From Paenibacillus nuruki (GTDB lineage: Bacteria > Bacillota > Bacilli > Paenibacillales > Paenibacillaceae), in assembly GCF_001721045.1 (NCBI RefSeq), contig NZ_MDER01000033.1:1-48471 (forward strand): a stretch of 48,471 nucleotides of DNA, written 5' to 3'. The notes under the pieces were generated by a model. That model was not told the origin of the DNA. It searched no databases and saw only the letters and a list, made by a program, of their open reading frames with translations. A program made the translations under genes and the position numbers. Positions 8,906 through 17,165 of this stretch are shown piece by piece. How positions within the stretch are numbered: position 1 is the stretch's first letter; each line of letters opens with the position of its first letter.

Positions 8906-9736
8906 TTACACATTAACAAAAGCTTTGCCTTGCGCCACTAAACCTACATTGCCTTCAATCTCAACTTGTTCGACGATCGTATGTTGATAATTTGCGGTGA
9001 CACGAATAGTTCCTCCCGGTTGCTTAATATCACAATCTATTGCTTTTTGATGTTTCCAAGCAAGATAGGCACCAATCGATGCTGTTCCTGATCCACAACC
9101 TCGTTCCCAGACGATACTATCAAGTGCTGGTACATAAATAAGTGGAGCCATTTCGCCCGTTTGTGCATCATACAATAACAGACCGATCAGGCTTACATCA
9201 TATTCTATTGCTAATATCCGAATAAATGATTCTGCTTCTTTCTGTAGAGTAGTACTGAATGTCTGCATTTCAATCACAAAATGAACAGCATCCTGATAAT
9301 TCAATTGTGTAGTCTGCCAGATCTTATCTTTATGAAATGTACGGTATTGAATCTGTTCTGGCACCGGCATTCTAACACGACAATAATATTGTCCTGCTTT
9401 TCGAGTGACTATACACTGGATAGGTGTATGATTGCCTGACGTTTCAATCTGGATAGGCATGGCTGTCATATCGGCGATATTCTTCTCTATAGCGAGCATC
9501 ACTGCAAGAGACATACAGGCATTACCGCAAAATTCACCTCCTGCCATATGTAGACATGCTTCAGCATGAGGGCTAATCGCTTGCTGAATAAAACCTACCT
9601 GTTCTGCATGTACATGATCATAAGACATCAAGTTCGCAGCAATACGGGCATGATCCTGTTGTGGATACCATGTTTTTACAAGGATAGTCATATTTTGTGT
9701 AGGACTAAACTTTACAAAATCGATCTCTTGCTTCAT
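8906..9736 (-). CDS. cntK: CntK-like histidine racemase (DapF fold)
   Basis: This is a 276-residue cofactor-independent racemase related to diaminopimelate epimerase. The two catalytic cysteines are visible in the right contexts: Cys70 in GGEFCGNA and Cys214 in ERGCGSGTAS, one from each of the two pseudo-symmetrical halves. In S. aureus CntK converts L- to D-histidine for staphylopine. Two-enzyme opine loci lack this gene, so its presence argues for a D-His-containing product. It is first in the operon, 36 nt ahead of cntL, and directly follows a Zur-controlled promoter. A true dapF would not be expected in this context. Confidence 0.93.
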   Translation of the reverse strand: MKQEIDFVKFSPTQNMTILVKTWYPQQDHARIAANLMSYDHVHAEQVGFIQQAISPHAEACLHMAGGEFCGNACMSLAVMLAIEKNIADMTAMPIQIETSGNHTPIQCIVTRKAGQYYCRVRMPVPEQIQYRTFHKDKIWQTTQLNYQDAVHFVIEMQTFSTTLQKEAESFIRILAIEYDVSLIGLLLYDAQTGEMAPLIYVPALDSIVWERGCGSGTASIGAYLAWKHQKAIDCDIKQPGGTIRVTANYQHTIVEQVEIEGNVGLVAQGKAFVNV

Positions 9737-9771
9737 TGTTCACCCTCATTCCGATATATGCTTTTATTAAA

Positions 9772-9786
9772 TAGTAATAATTACGA
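9772..9786. promoter_or_regulatory. Zur operator upstream of cntK
   Basis: The sequence TAGTAATAATTACGA matches the Bacillus Zur box TCGTAATNATTACGA at every position except the second, and the flanking AAA and TT also fit. It fits the Fur box less well (four mismatches). It ends 36 bp before the cntK ATG, immediately downstream of the predicted -10, a normal place for zinc-dependent repression. Confidence 0.85.
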
Positions 9787-9798
9787 TTATCATCTGTA

Positions 9799-9828
9799 AG
9801 CATATATTACAAATATTGATAGTGTCAA
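9799..9828 (-). promoter_or_regulatory. Sigma-A-type promoter of the cnt operon
   Basis: On the minus strand a perfect -35 TTGACA (9823-9828) is followed by TATATG (9801-9806, spacer 16) or TATGCT (9799-9804, spacer 18). Transcription would begin around 9790-9795, so the Zur box overlaps the initially transcribed region. Confidence 0.65.
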
Positions 9829-9896
9829 CAAATAATTATGCTATAAGGAAATTTATTATGTAATAAATACATCTGTATAAGATATAGTTATTATGA

Positions 9897-9946
9897 AAAA
9901 AAGCGACTATCCGGATAGGTTCTTTATACCGGATAGTCGCTTTTTT
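9897..9946 (-). terminator. Bidirectional-looking terminator after the beta-helix gene
   Basis: An 18-bp perfect stem (left arm 9897-9914, right arm 9929-9946, core GCGACTATCCGG) has A/T tracts on both ends. It lies 34 nt beyond the stop of the beta-helix gene and separates that gene from the cnt promoter. Confidence 0.9.
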
Positions 9947-9980
9947 GCTATGGATACATCATAGGTACTGGGTATACGAA

Positions 9981-11531
9981 TTACTCATCGGCTCCAATAT
10001 TTACTGCACTACCAGATACCCGATTTTGCCCGTCAATATCAGCAGTTCCTATAATAGCTGTATCGGTTGATCCTTTATCTACAGCAGGTGAAGTTGCCTG
10101 AATATGATAATTATCTGCACTTACATTTACAAACTTAGGATCTGCGAAGATAGAATGAGCATCATTACCTGATCCTGATTTGTAAGCTGCAAATCCGTTA
10201 TACTCTTTGTTTTTCCAAATCCAAAATGTAGAATCACTACTACCTGAAGCAAAGTACAAATTGTAGTCGACGACATTACCTGAATTTTTGGTATACGGAT
10301 TCGTGATCAAAGCATTTGAAGTACCAGCTACCATAATATTGTTTTTGATAATATTATTGGAAGTATCGTATTGTACTAATAATTGTCCATTATCGTCACC
10401 TAATGTATCGTTTTTGTACAGCGTATTATTCACGATTTTGGAGTTAGTCGTTGAACCCCGACCTGTATCGTATCCACCCATAGCAATACCGGTTAAGCGG
10501 TTTTTATAGACCATATTGCTACGAACTGTAATATTGTCGGTTGCTTTGCCTGCATGTTCAGAAGCAATTTCGATACCGATATCGTTGTTGTAACTATAGT
10601 TACGCTCAATAATCGTATCTTTCCCACCATCGACATAAATACCATCTGCGGAGTTAGTGTTATTAGGTACAGGACCATAAGATACATTATTATTAGATGT
10701 AATATTGTACACTTTATTACCTTGAATCAATCCATTACGAGCTTGATCATAAGCAACTGTTGGAGACTTGCCTTCGAATCCAATCACATCAATCCCAATG
10801 TTGTCTGCATCATGGATCGTATTATTGAGGATTGAAAATGTATCTACATTCCCGTTTACAACTAATGCTTCACTTGTACCTAAGACTAAATTATATAATT
10901 CATTTCCGCTGATTGTCAGATTATTGATTGAAGCTGGAGCTTGGGTTCCATAGACAGCAATACCATGAGCATCACGTCCTAACCAGATGTCTCCACTTGG
11001 TGTAGATGTAGGTGTAGCTGTACTTTTGATATCATGGATTTTGTTATTGAGTAATTTGATATTGCTTCCTTTACCATGGACATAGATACCAATCGGTAGC
11101 AAATCTTTAGTCGCTGTTTTGTAATTGCTAAGTTCTAACCCTTGAATCGTAATGTAATCCGCATTTTGAATATCAATTAATCCTTCTAATCCTGTAACAC
11201 TTAATCCTGTTCCATCAATGATAGGTTTTTCAGAAGCATAGTTGCTAAAAGTGATAGCTCCCGTAGAAGAGCCTGATTTGGTGATTTTCAGCTTCTGATT
11301 ATACGTACCTCCACGAATATAGACAGTACTTCCCGCTGTAGCTACATCTGCGGCATGTTGCAGTGTTTTCCAAGGAGCACTCAATGTTCCTGCATTAGAA
11401 TCACTACCACTGGTGGATACATAATATTGCGTTTCTGCGGCTACCGCTTGAGAAGTATTCCACTGAATACCTGTGGTTACTAACAACACCATACTTGCGC
11501 CTAGCACTACTTTTTTGATGGACTTGAACAC
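9981..11531 (-). CDS. Secreted right-handed beta-helix protein (pectate-lyase-like)
   Basis: This 516-residue protein has a Sec signal peptide (KK at 6-7, hydrophobic core 8-24, probable cleavage after AVAA near 32). It begins its mature part with YYVSTSGSDSNAGT..PWKTLQHA, the sequence typical of DUF1565/pectate-lyase-like proteins. The rest is a ladder of parallel-beta-helix repeats rich in NN, GI and G-x-N turns (for example IKLLNNKIHDI, LTISGNELYNL). Such proteins usually cut or bind acidic polysaccharides, but no catalytic set is certain here. The start is a GTG at 11531 with GAGGAG 11 nt upstream. It lies 112 nt after a sugar-kinase gene with no terminator between, so it may be read with the sugar operon. 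Confidence 0.8.
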   Translation of the reverse strand: MFKSIKKVVLGASMVLLVTTGIQWNTSQAVAAETQYYVSTSGSDSNAGTLSAPWKTLQHAADVATAGSTVYIRGGTYNQKLKITKSGSSTGAITFSNYASEKPIIDGTGLSVTGLEGLIDIQNADYITIQGLELSNYKTATKDLLPIGIYVHGKGSNIKLLNNKIHDIKSTATPTSTPSGDIWLGRDAHGIAVYGTQAPASINNLTISGNELYNLVLGTSEALVVNGNVDTFSILNNTIHDADNIGIDVIGFEGKSPTVAYDQARNGLIQGNKVYNITSNNNVSYGPVPNNTNSADGIYVDGGKDTIIERNYSYNNDIGIEIASEHAGKATDNITVRSNMVYKNRLTGIAMGGYDTGRGSTTNSKIVNNTLYKNDTLGDDNGQLLVQYDTSNNIIKNNIMVAGTSNALITNPYTKNSGNVVDYNLYFASGSSDSTFWIWKNKEYNGFAAYKSGSGNDAHSIFADPKFVNVSADNYHIQATSPAVDKGSTDTAIIGTADIDGQNRVSGSAVNIGADE

Positions 11532-11616
11532 TTCTTCATCAGCTCCTCTGAAATAGTGAATTGCGATACATTAACGTTGTTGCTTACCCCTTGTATAGCA
11601 GAATAAGTATGAAAAG

Positions 11617-11628
11617 CTCACCTCCTTT
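11617..11628 (-). promoter_or_regulatory. Orphan strong Shine-Dalgarno-like sequence
   Basis: The minus strand has AAAGGAGGTGAG, close to a perfect anti-16S match, with no ATG, GTG or TTG at normal spacing that opens a real frame. The only overlapping reading frame starts at a GTG inside the motif and is 16 codons long. It may be a remnant or a translational standby site before the beta-helix gene. Confidence 0.35.
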
Positions 11629-11643
11629 AAAAGAATAAACACG

Positions 11644-12603
11644 TTAAGAATGACTCATCTGTATATGGTCTATCTGCTGTAAAGTCGGTAAAGCGCCTGT
11701 ACCCCCTACTCCTTGAGTAGATAACGCACCACAAGCATTTGCAAATTCTAACAAAGTAGCTCTTCGATAGCCTTGTAAATATCCATAAATGATCCCGGCA
11801 TTGAAGCAGTCTCCTGCTCCTGTCGTATCAATAGGCGTCACCGGATAAGAGCGAATTGTTAGCGGCTGCTTGGTTGCATCAACAAGTAAAGAACCTTGAG
11901 AACCTAATTTTACGATCACATCGCCTACAAGATCAGGTAATTTGGTAATAACTTCTTCCATGTGTGAAGTGTTATATATATGCAATATCTCTTCTTCACT
12001 TGGAATAAACAAGTTAGTGGTTGTTAATAATTGTTCGATTCCTGAACGATCCCATAGATTACGAATGTCCCAACCGGTATCAAAAGAAGTGCTTACGCCT
12101 AGCTGCTGTGCCTGTGCAAACAAGGTTGACCAATGCTCTCGCATCTGATCTTGCAAATAGTAGGAACCGAAGTGTAAATGATCAGCTTCACGAAGTAATG
12201 ATTCTGTTACCATATCAGGTGTAACACATGGAATACTTCCCGGATAGGTGACAAGGCCACGATCAGATGAAGTCGAAAATGATAAGGTTACTCCTGTTTT
12301 GATATCTGAACGTATGTGAATATGATCTGTGTTTACACCCATTCGCTGTAATTCTTGTATACAAAATTCTCCAAAATAATCTGCTCCCACTACACTTACA
12401 AATGTCACTTCAACGCCAAGACTAACGAGTGCACAAGCCGTAATCGCTGAAGATGATCCCAAAACGATTTCGAATTGATTAGCTATCTTTTCTCGATTCC
12501 ATTCCGGTACAATATCTTCTCCGGTTAAAATCATATCGACATTCAATTCGCCAACCACAACAACACTTGCAACGGGGGTATGTGATGCTTTAGTCTTCAT
12601 CAT
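11644..12603 (-). CDS. PfkB-family carbohydrate kinase
   Basis: This is a ribokinase-superfamily sugar kinase of 319 residues. It shows the N-terminal VVGELNVDMI strand, the GSSSAITACALVSLG region near residue 50, and the C-terminal signature DTTGAGDCFNAG with catalytic Asp265. The family phosphorylates free sugars or sugar phosphates with ATP, and the exact substrate cannot be read from sequence. Its start overlaps the GH4 stop (TAATG), so it probably phosphorylates the monosaccharide released by that enzyme. It is the last gene of the transport-hydrolase operon. Confidence 0.88.
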   Translation of the reverse strand: MMKTKASHTPVASVVVVGELNVDMILTGEDIVPEWNREKIANQFEIVLGSSSAITACALVSLGVEVTFVSVVGADYFGEFCIQELQRMGVNTDHIHIRSDIKTGVTLSFSTSSDRGLVTYPGSIPCVTPDMVTESLLREADHLHFGSYYLQDQMREHWSTLFAQAQQLGVSTSFDTGWDIRNLWDRSGIEQLLTTTNLFIPSEEEILHIYNTSHMEEVITKLPDLVGDVIVKLGSQGSLLVDATKQPLTIRSYPVTPIDTTGAGDCFNAGIIYGYLQGYRRATLLEFANACGALSTQGVGGTGALPTLQQIDHIQMSHS

Positions 12604-13904
12604 TATTTCATATTCGGAATAAATTCCCGTTCCACTTCATATAATTCATCGAACATATTGCTAATTTCTTCAAGTGAACATACGGCTGCTGTTAATGGAT
12701 CAGACATCAATGCATGACGTGCCATCTCTTTATCGTTACCGAGTACAGCACCTACAGCTAGTTCAAAAAATGCCATATTCGAGCGACACAGAGCAGCTAG
12801 ATGTTCAGGTAGACTACCGAACTGACAAGGATTAATTCCATTACCATCAATCATACAAGCCACTTCGACAACACCATTTTGCGGTAAATTGTGAATCAGC
12901 CCTTGGTTAGGTACATTGCCATAGATCACTTTAGGTTCATTTTTCAGCATAGCTTCTATAATAACCGCTGCATACTCATTACTATTTTTCAATTCGATAG
13001 GTAAAGTACCTTCTAATTGTTGCAAGATACGCTCATCGTTTTCTTTTCTCCAGATGGGCCAGTTATCTGCATAAAATCCTGTTGCACCGTTATATCCTGT
13101 ATTGCAGTGCTGATCAATTAATTCCTGACGTTTGCGATAATAAGGAATATATTCAGAAAAGTGTCCGCTGGATTCAGATACAAAAGCACCTAAGTATTTC
13201 ATTGCGTCTAAGCGCACAGGATCTTGACGCAGTAACTCTTCGTCTTTTATCTTTTCCAGTAATACAGGGTACAAGTCTTGACCTTTATGCTTGAGTTCAA
13301 CGAACCATGACATATGATTAATACCACCTGCTCGCCATTCTAATTCGTTGTAAGGTACATCTGCATACTCTGCTAATTGACTGGATGTGTTCTGAATCGA
13401 GTGGCATAGACCGACTACCGGAAGTTCTGTAATCCGTGAAGTGAGTAAGGTGACTGCTGACATCGGATTCGTATAATTCAAAATGGTTGCCTGAGGAGCA
13501 AGGTCTTCAATATCTCTCACAATATCGATCCAGCTTGGGAGCGTGCGCAACGTTTTGAACAAACCACCGGGTCCAAGCGTATCTCCTATACACTGATTTA
13601 CATTGTATTTAAGAGGAATCTCATACTCGTACCTTACATTTTGCAGTCCACCGACTTCAATCTGATTAATTACAAATTGAGAGCCTCCAATGACTTCACG
13701 TCGATCGGTAGAAGCGATAACTTTCCAACGATTACCTGTCATTTCGATTAACTTTTCGACCATACGACGAGCAATATCTAGACGCTTTGCATCAAGATCG
13801 ACTAAAGCGATTGTTCCTCCATCGATTCCTTCTATTTTCAAGATATCTGTAGTGATATCCTGTGTAAAAGCACTACCTGCACCAATAATAGATATTTTTG
13901 TCAT
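12603..13904 (-). CDS. Glycoside hydrolase family 4 (alpha-galactosidase/MelA-like)
   Basis: This 433-residue NAD- and metal-dependent glycosidase of family GH4 has an N-terminal nucleotide-binding motif (IIGAGSAFT, residues 5-13). The conserved blocks GDTLGPGGLFKTLRTLP, NYTNPMSAVT, GLCHSIQ (metal-binding Cys) and GINHMSW (His) follow in family order. GH4 enzymes act by oxidation at C3 and elimination, not by two carboxylates, and include MelA, alpha-glucosidases and alpha-galacturonidase (LplD). The blocks look closest to MelA from memory, but the sugar is uncertain. It lies 42 nt after a sugar permease gene, so it would act in the cytoplasm on imported glycosides. Confidence 0.87.
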   Translation of the reverse strand: MTKISIIGAGSAFTQDITTDILKIEGIDGGTIALVDLDAKRLDIARRMVEKLIEMTGNRWKVIASTDRREVIGGSQFVINQIEVGGLQNVRYEYEIPLKYNVNQCIGDTLGPGGLFKTLRTLPSWIDIVRDIEDLAPQATILNYTNPMSAVTLLTSRITELPVVGLCHSIQNTSSQLAEYADVPYNELEWRAGGINHMSWFVELKHKGQDLYPVLLEKIKDEELLRQDPVRLDAMKYLGAFVSESSGHFSEYIPYYRKRQELIDQHCNTGYNGATGFYADNWPIWRKENDERILQQLEGTLPIELKNSNEYAAVIIEAMLKNEPKVIYGNVPNQGLIHNLPQNGVVEVACMIDGNGINPCQFGSLPEHLAALCRSNMAFFELAVGAVLGNDKEMARHALMSDPLTAAVCSLEEISNMFDELYEVEREFIPNMK

Positions 13905-13946
13905 TATAATTCGCCCTCTCTGTATGTCGATTATGATGGAATATTG

Positions 13947-14771
13947 TTATTTCATACCTGTCATGGTTAAGCCTTTGATAAATTGCTTTTGGAAAATAAG
14001 GAAAACAATCATTACAGGTAAAGTAATTAAGACAGCAGCAGACATCACAACATTGTAATTGATCACATGAGTTCCGTTAAAATATACAAGTGCCAGAGGC
14101 ACAGTCATATGATCGGTATCATTCAATACGATTAATGGCCATAGATAATTGTTCCATGCATTCATGAATGTAAAGATACCAAGCGCTGATAACATCGGCA
14201 AAATCAGAGGAGCAATAATGCGAATCATCAATCGCAATTCACCAGCGCCATCTATCCGCGCAGCATCTAACAAGTCTTGCGGGATATCTTCAATAAACTG
14301 TTTGGCTAAGAACACTCCATACGAACTAACAAGGTTAGGCAAAATAATAGCGGCTAAATGATCAATCAATCCAAGTCTTGCAGTGATCAGATAGGTGGGA
14401 ATCATAATCACTTGAAAAGGAATCATCATCGTTGCCAGAATCAACATAAATAAAATGCGTTTGCCTTTAAATTGATGCTTAGCAAAAACGTAACCGGCAA
14501 GTGCACTTGTAAACAGTGTAATGATGGTAATAATGACTGCTGAAATAGCGCTATTCCACATCCATTTCACAAATGGAGCATCTTCAAATACAGTGAAATA
14601 TCCTTCTAATGTCGGATGATTTGGAAAAAAACTTCCCTGACCTGACATGATATCCATATTGCTTTTGAAAGAAGATACTACCATCCATAGATAGGGAACC
14701 ATCATTGCCACTGCTGTCACGATTAGGAACACCAATACGATCGAATCCAACCATGGACTTTTTCGTTGCAT
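13947..14771 (-). CDS. Sugar ABC transporter permease, MalG type
   Basis: This is a 274-residue membrane permease of carbohydrate uptake transporter family 1, with about six hydrophobic segments starting at residues 11-32. The EAA loop (DAARIDGAGELRLMIRIIAP) that docks the ATPase is clear near residue 187. It follows the MalF-type permease gene by 15 nt. GGAGGAG precedes the ATG. No ATPase gene accompanies the operon, so a shared MsmX-type ATPase encoded elsewhere is expected. Confidence 0.92.
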   Translation of the reverse strand: MQRKSPWLDSIVLVFLIVTAVAMMVPYLWMVVSSFKSNMDIMSGQGSFFPNHPTLEGYFTVFEDAPFVKWMWNSAISAVIITIITLFTSALAGYVFAKHQFKGKRILFMLILATMMIPFQVIMIPTYLITARLGLIDHLAAIILPNLVSSYGVFLAKQFIEDIPQDLLDAARIDGAGELRLMIRIIAPLILPMLSALGIFTFMNAWNNYLWPLIVLNDTDHMTVPLALVYFNGTHVINYNVVMSAAVLITLPVMIVFLIFQKQFIKGLTMTGMK

Positions 14772-14786
14772 CTGTATCTCCTCCTC

Positions 14787-15725
14787 TTATTGTTCCCAGC
14801 TAGAACGTCCTAATCGGAACTGAATTAATGTAACGATTAAAATGATGATCAAGAATATAGTTGCCATTGCCGAAGCATAGCCCATATTGGAATTGGAAAA
14901 AGCTTGGTCATAAATATTAAGCGCTAAGACTCTTGTTTCGTTAAACGGCTCTCCTTTGGTCATAATCTGGAATTGTGGAAATGCTTGAAAATACGAAATC
15001 ACTGTAGTGATCGTTACAAATAACATCGTTCTACGCAATAAAGGCAACGTCACAAAAAAGAACAAATGCCAGCGATTAGCGCCATCCAGAATAGCCGCCT
15101 CATAATACATATCAGCAATAGAATCTCTGCCTGCTATAAATAGCACGATATTATAGCCAATATCTGCCCAGAGCGTCATCATAATAACCGATAACAAGGC
15201 ATACTTGGGGTCACTTAACCAGTGAACAGGAGCAATATGTAGCTGACCCAGAATCACATTGAACAATCCACTGTCATAATTCAAAATAGTTGTCCAAACA
15301 ATTGCCGTTCCCGCTAGTGGAGCAATAGCCGGTAAAAAGAACAGCGTGCGAAATAAATTTTTAAGCCATTGGATTCGTATTGCATAGATCGCACTTGCAA
15401 TAACTAAGGTAATCAAAATATTGCTGATCACAGTAATACCAACGAATTTAAAAGTGACCCAGAGCGATTTTAGAAAGACTGCATCTTGAAATAACAATGC
15501 ATAATTTCTGATACCTATAAAAACAGCATGATTACTGAGCGGACTATAATCATAAAAAGATAACAACAAACTCCAAGCAATCGGCAGAAAAGCAAATACT
15601 CCAAAAAGAAGTAGAATCGGGGCTAGAGCAATACGTACAAACCATTTCTCATTTTGATATGAACGAGTGGTTCCTTTATCGAATGTTCTTTTGCTGGTAT
15701 TTCCAGCTTCGATACTTTTATTCAT
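14787..15725 (-). CDS. Sugar ABC transporter permease, MalF type
   Basis: This is a 312-residue permease with a basic N-terminal tail (about 1-25) then six hydrophobic segments. The EAA loop (YEAAILDGANRWHLFFFVTLP) lies near residue 205. It forms the channel with the downstream MalG-type subunit for the sugar captured by the lipoprotein encoded 16 nt upstream. It lacks the large periplasmic P2 loop of E. coli MalF, as is usual in Gram-positive CUT1 systems. Confidence 0.92.
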   Translation of the reverse strand: MNKSIEAGNTSKRTFDKGTTRSYQNEKWFVRIALAPILLLFGVFAFLPIAWSLLLSFYDYSPLSNHAVFIGIRNYALLFQDAVFLKSLWVTFKFVGITVISNILITLVIASAIYAIRIQWLKNLFRTLFFLPAIAPLAGTAIVWTTILNYDSGLFNVILGQLHIAPVHWLSDPKYALLSVIMMTLWADIGYNIVLFIAGRDSIADMYYEAAILDGANRWHLFFFVTLPLLRRTMLFVTITTVISYFQAFPQFQIMTKGEPFNETRVLALNIYDQAFSNSNMGYASAMATIFLIIILIVTLIQFRLGRSSWEQ

Positions 15726-15741
15726 TCGCTATTCACCTCGA

Positions 15742-17019
15742 TTACTTGTGTTGGTCTTGACTTGAATTGATTGATTTTTCTATATTACCTAGACCTGTTT
15801 CGACGGTGATCTGTCCGCTTACAATCAACTGAAAGTTATCGTTAATCTGTTTGAAGAAATAATCTCGATCTGCAATAGGACCCATCCATTGACCATACTT
15901 CAAAATATCAAGCGGTGCTTTCATGTATGGATTCTTCTTCAAAAATTCAGGATTATTCGCGACTTCTTTTTTTGCAGGTACCGTAAATGTACTTACATTC
16001 CATTGAAGCAGATTTTCATTTTCGCTTAGAAATTGAATGAAACTCAAAGCTTGCTTCTGTATTTCACTTTTACTGGCTACGACTACACCCCATCCTGATT
16101 CTGCTGCGAAATAAGGATTCTCATTCGTAAATGAAGGAACAGGGACATACTCAAAGTCTTTCACCTTATAGTTATCCAGTCCAGAAGCAACTGTCCAAGG
16201 ACCACGATAAGTCATAGCAGAATTGCCACGGAAAAAGTAATCTGAACTATCCAATTGACCTCCAAAAACAGAAAGATCAGTTACTTTATCTACACTAACC
16301 AAAGAAGTAAGCGTATTCATTGCTCGAATAGCTTCTGGAGTTTGAAAGCTTACATGGTTATCGGTTCCCCAGTACTTTCCATTCTGTTGCAAAATCATGG
16401 AGAGAAAAGTAAACGTAATATTGTCTAAAGAAACAAAATCAAATCCTTTGATTTGAATGCCATTATCATTACGTACCGTTAATGTTTTGGCATTTTCGAC
16501 TAAATCAGCCCATGTTTTGGGTGGATACTCTAGTCCTTTATTTTTGAACATTTCAGGATGGAGCAACATGCCTCCATTTTCGAGGTTATATTCAAGTGGT
16601 AAACCGTACAACTTGCCATTGTATTGATAAGCTCCTAATGGGGCTGGATAATACTCTTTGCTGATCTTGTCGATATTAGGAACTTCGGTCAGCGCTCCAT
16701 TTTTACTATACTCTGGAACCCATGTACCAAACATCTCAGCTACATCGGGAGGGTTTTGTGCAGAAAAAGAGGCTTTAAGTTTTTGATTATAAACGTCATA
16801 TGGAAAGGTCTGAAATTCAATTTCGATATCGGGGTGCTTGGCTTCATAAGCTTTGATCAGCTTGTTATATGCATCATTCATTGCACTTTCTTGATGTGCC
16901 CAAAATACGATTTTAGTTTTACCAGAGGAGCCTACATTTTTAGAATTCGATGCACATCCTGCTAGCATCACAGTAATCAAGATCAGTAAGATGAAATGGT
17001 TCAAAACCTTAGTAGGCAT
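15742..17019 (-). CDS. Sugar-binding lipoprotein of ABC importer (SBP family 1)
   Basis: This is a 425-residue solute-binding protein. The signal peptide ends in the lipobox LAGC with Cys22, so it is membrane-anchored by lipid. The mature part starts IVFWAHQESAMNDAYNKLI, typical of family 1 oligosaccharide-binding proteins, and contains the GKLYGLPLEYN and MTYRGPWTVASG segments that line the sugar cleft in this family. It is the first gene of the transport operon, with AAAGGGGG about 11 nt before the ATG and a long inverted repeat further upstream. The ligand is probably an oligosaccharide or glycoside cut by the GH4 enzyme. Confidence 0.92.
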   Translation of the reverse strand: MPTKVLNHFILLILITVMLAGCASNSKNVGSSGKTKIVFWAHQESAMNDAYNKLIKAYEAKHPDIEIEFQTFPYDVYNQKLKASFSAQNPPDVAEMFGTWVPEYSKNGALTEVPNIDKISKEYYPAPLGAYQYNGKLYGLPLEYNLENGGMLLHPEMFKNKGLEYPPKTWADLVENAKTLTVRNDNGIQIKGFDFVSLDNITFTFLSMILQQNGKYWGTDNHVSFQTPEAIRAMNTLTSLVSVDKVTDLSVFGGQLDSSDYFFRGNSAMTYRGPWTVASGLDNYKVKDFEYVPVPSFTNENPYFAAESGWGVVVASKSEIQKQALSFIQFLSENENLLQWNVSTFTVPAKKEVANNPEFLKKNPYMKAPLDILKYGQWMGPIADRDYFFKQINDNFQLIVSGQITVETGLGNIEKSINSSQDQHK

Positions 17020-17081
17020 ATTTATGAATTCCCCCTTTCAAATTCAGTACTCTTACATGCTCTATTTCTATTACCTATAGT

Positions 17082-17127
17082 GTATAGACAAAAGTTGGAT
17101 ATTCGAGCTACACAACCTTGTCTATAC
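17082..17127. repeat. Inverted repeat upstream of the sugar ABC operon
   Basis: Arms GTATAGACAA (17082-17091) and TTGTCTATAC (17118-17127) are perfect complements separated by 26 bp, centres 36 bp apart. Each arm contains TGTMTAKACA-like dyad symmetry of the kind bound by GntR-type or LacI-type dimers. The pair lies 63-108 bp upstream of the binding-protein ATG, so it is a likely operator. Confidence 0.6.
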
Positions 17128-17165
17128 GTAATAACAGCTATATGATCAGATAGATATCCCAATCA

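Noticed and set aside
9769-9789. Fur or PerR box instead of Zur
   Set aside because: It has four mismatches to TGATAATNATTATCA but only one to the Zur consensus.
9566-9799. Plus-strand open frame antisense to cntK and its promoter
   Set aside because: The opposite strand carries a family-defined gene and a Zur-controlled promoter. The frame looks like a shadow.
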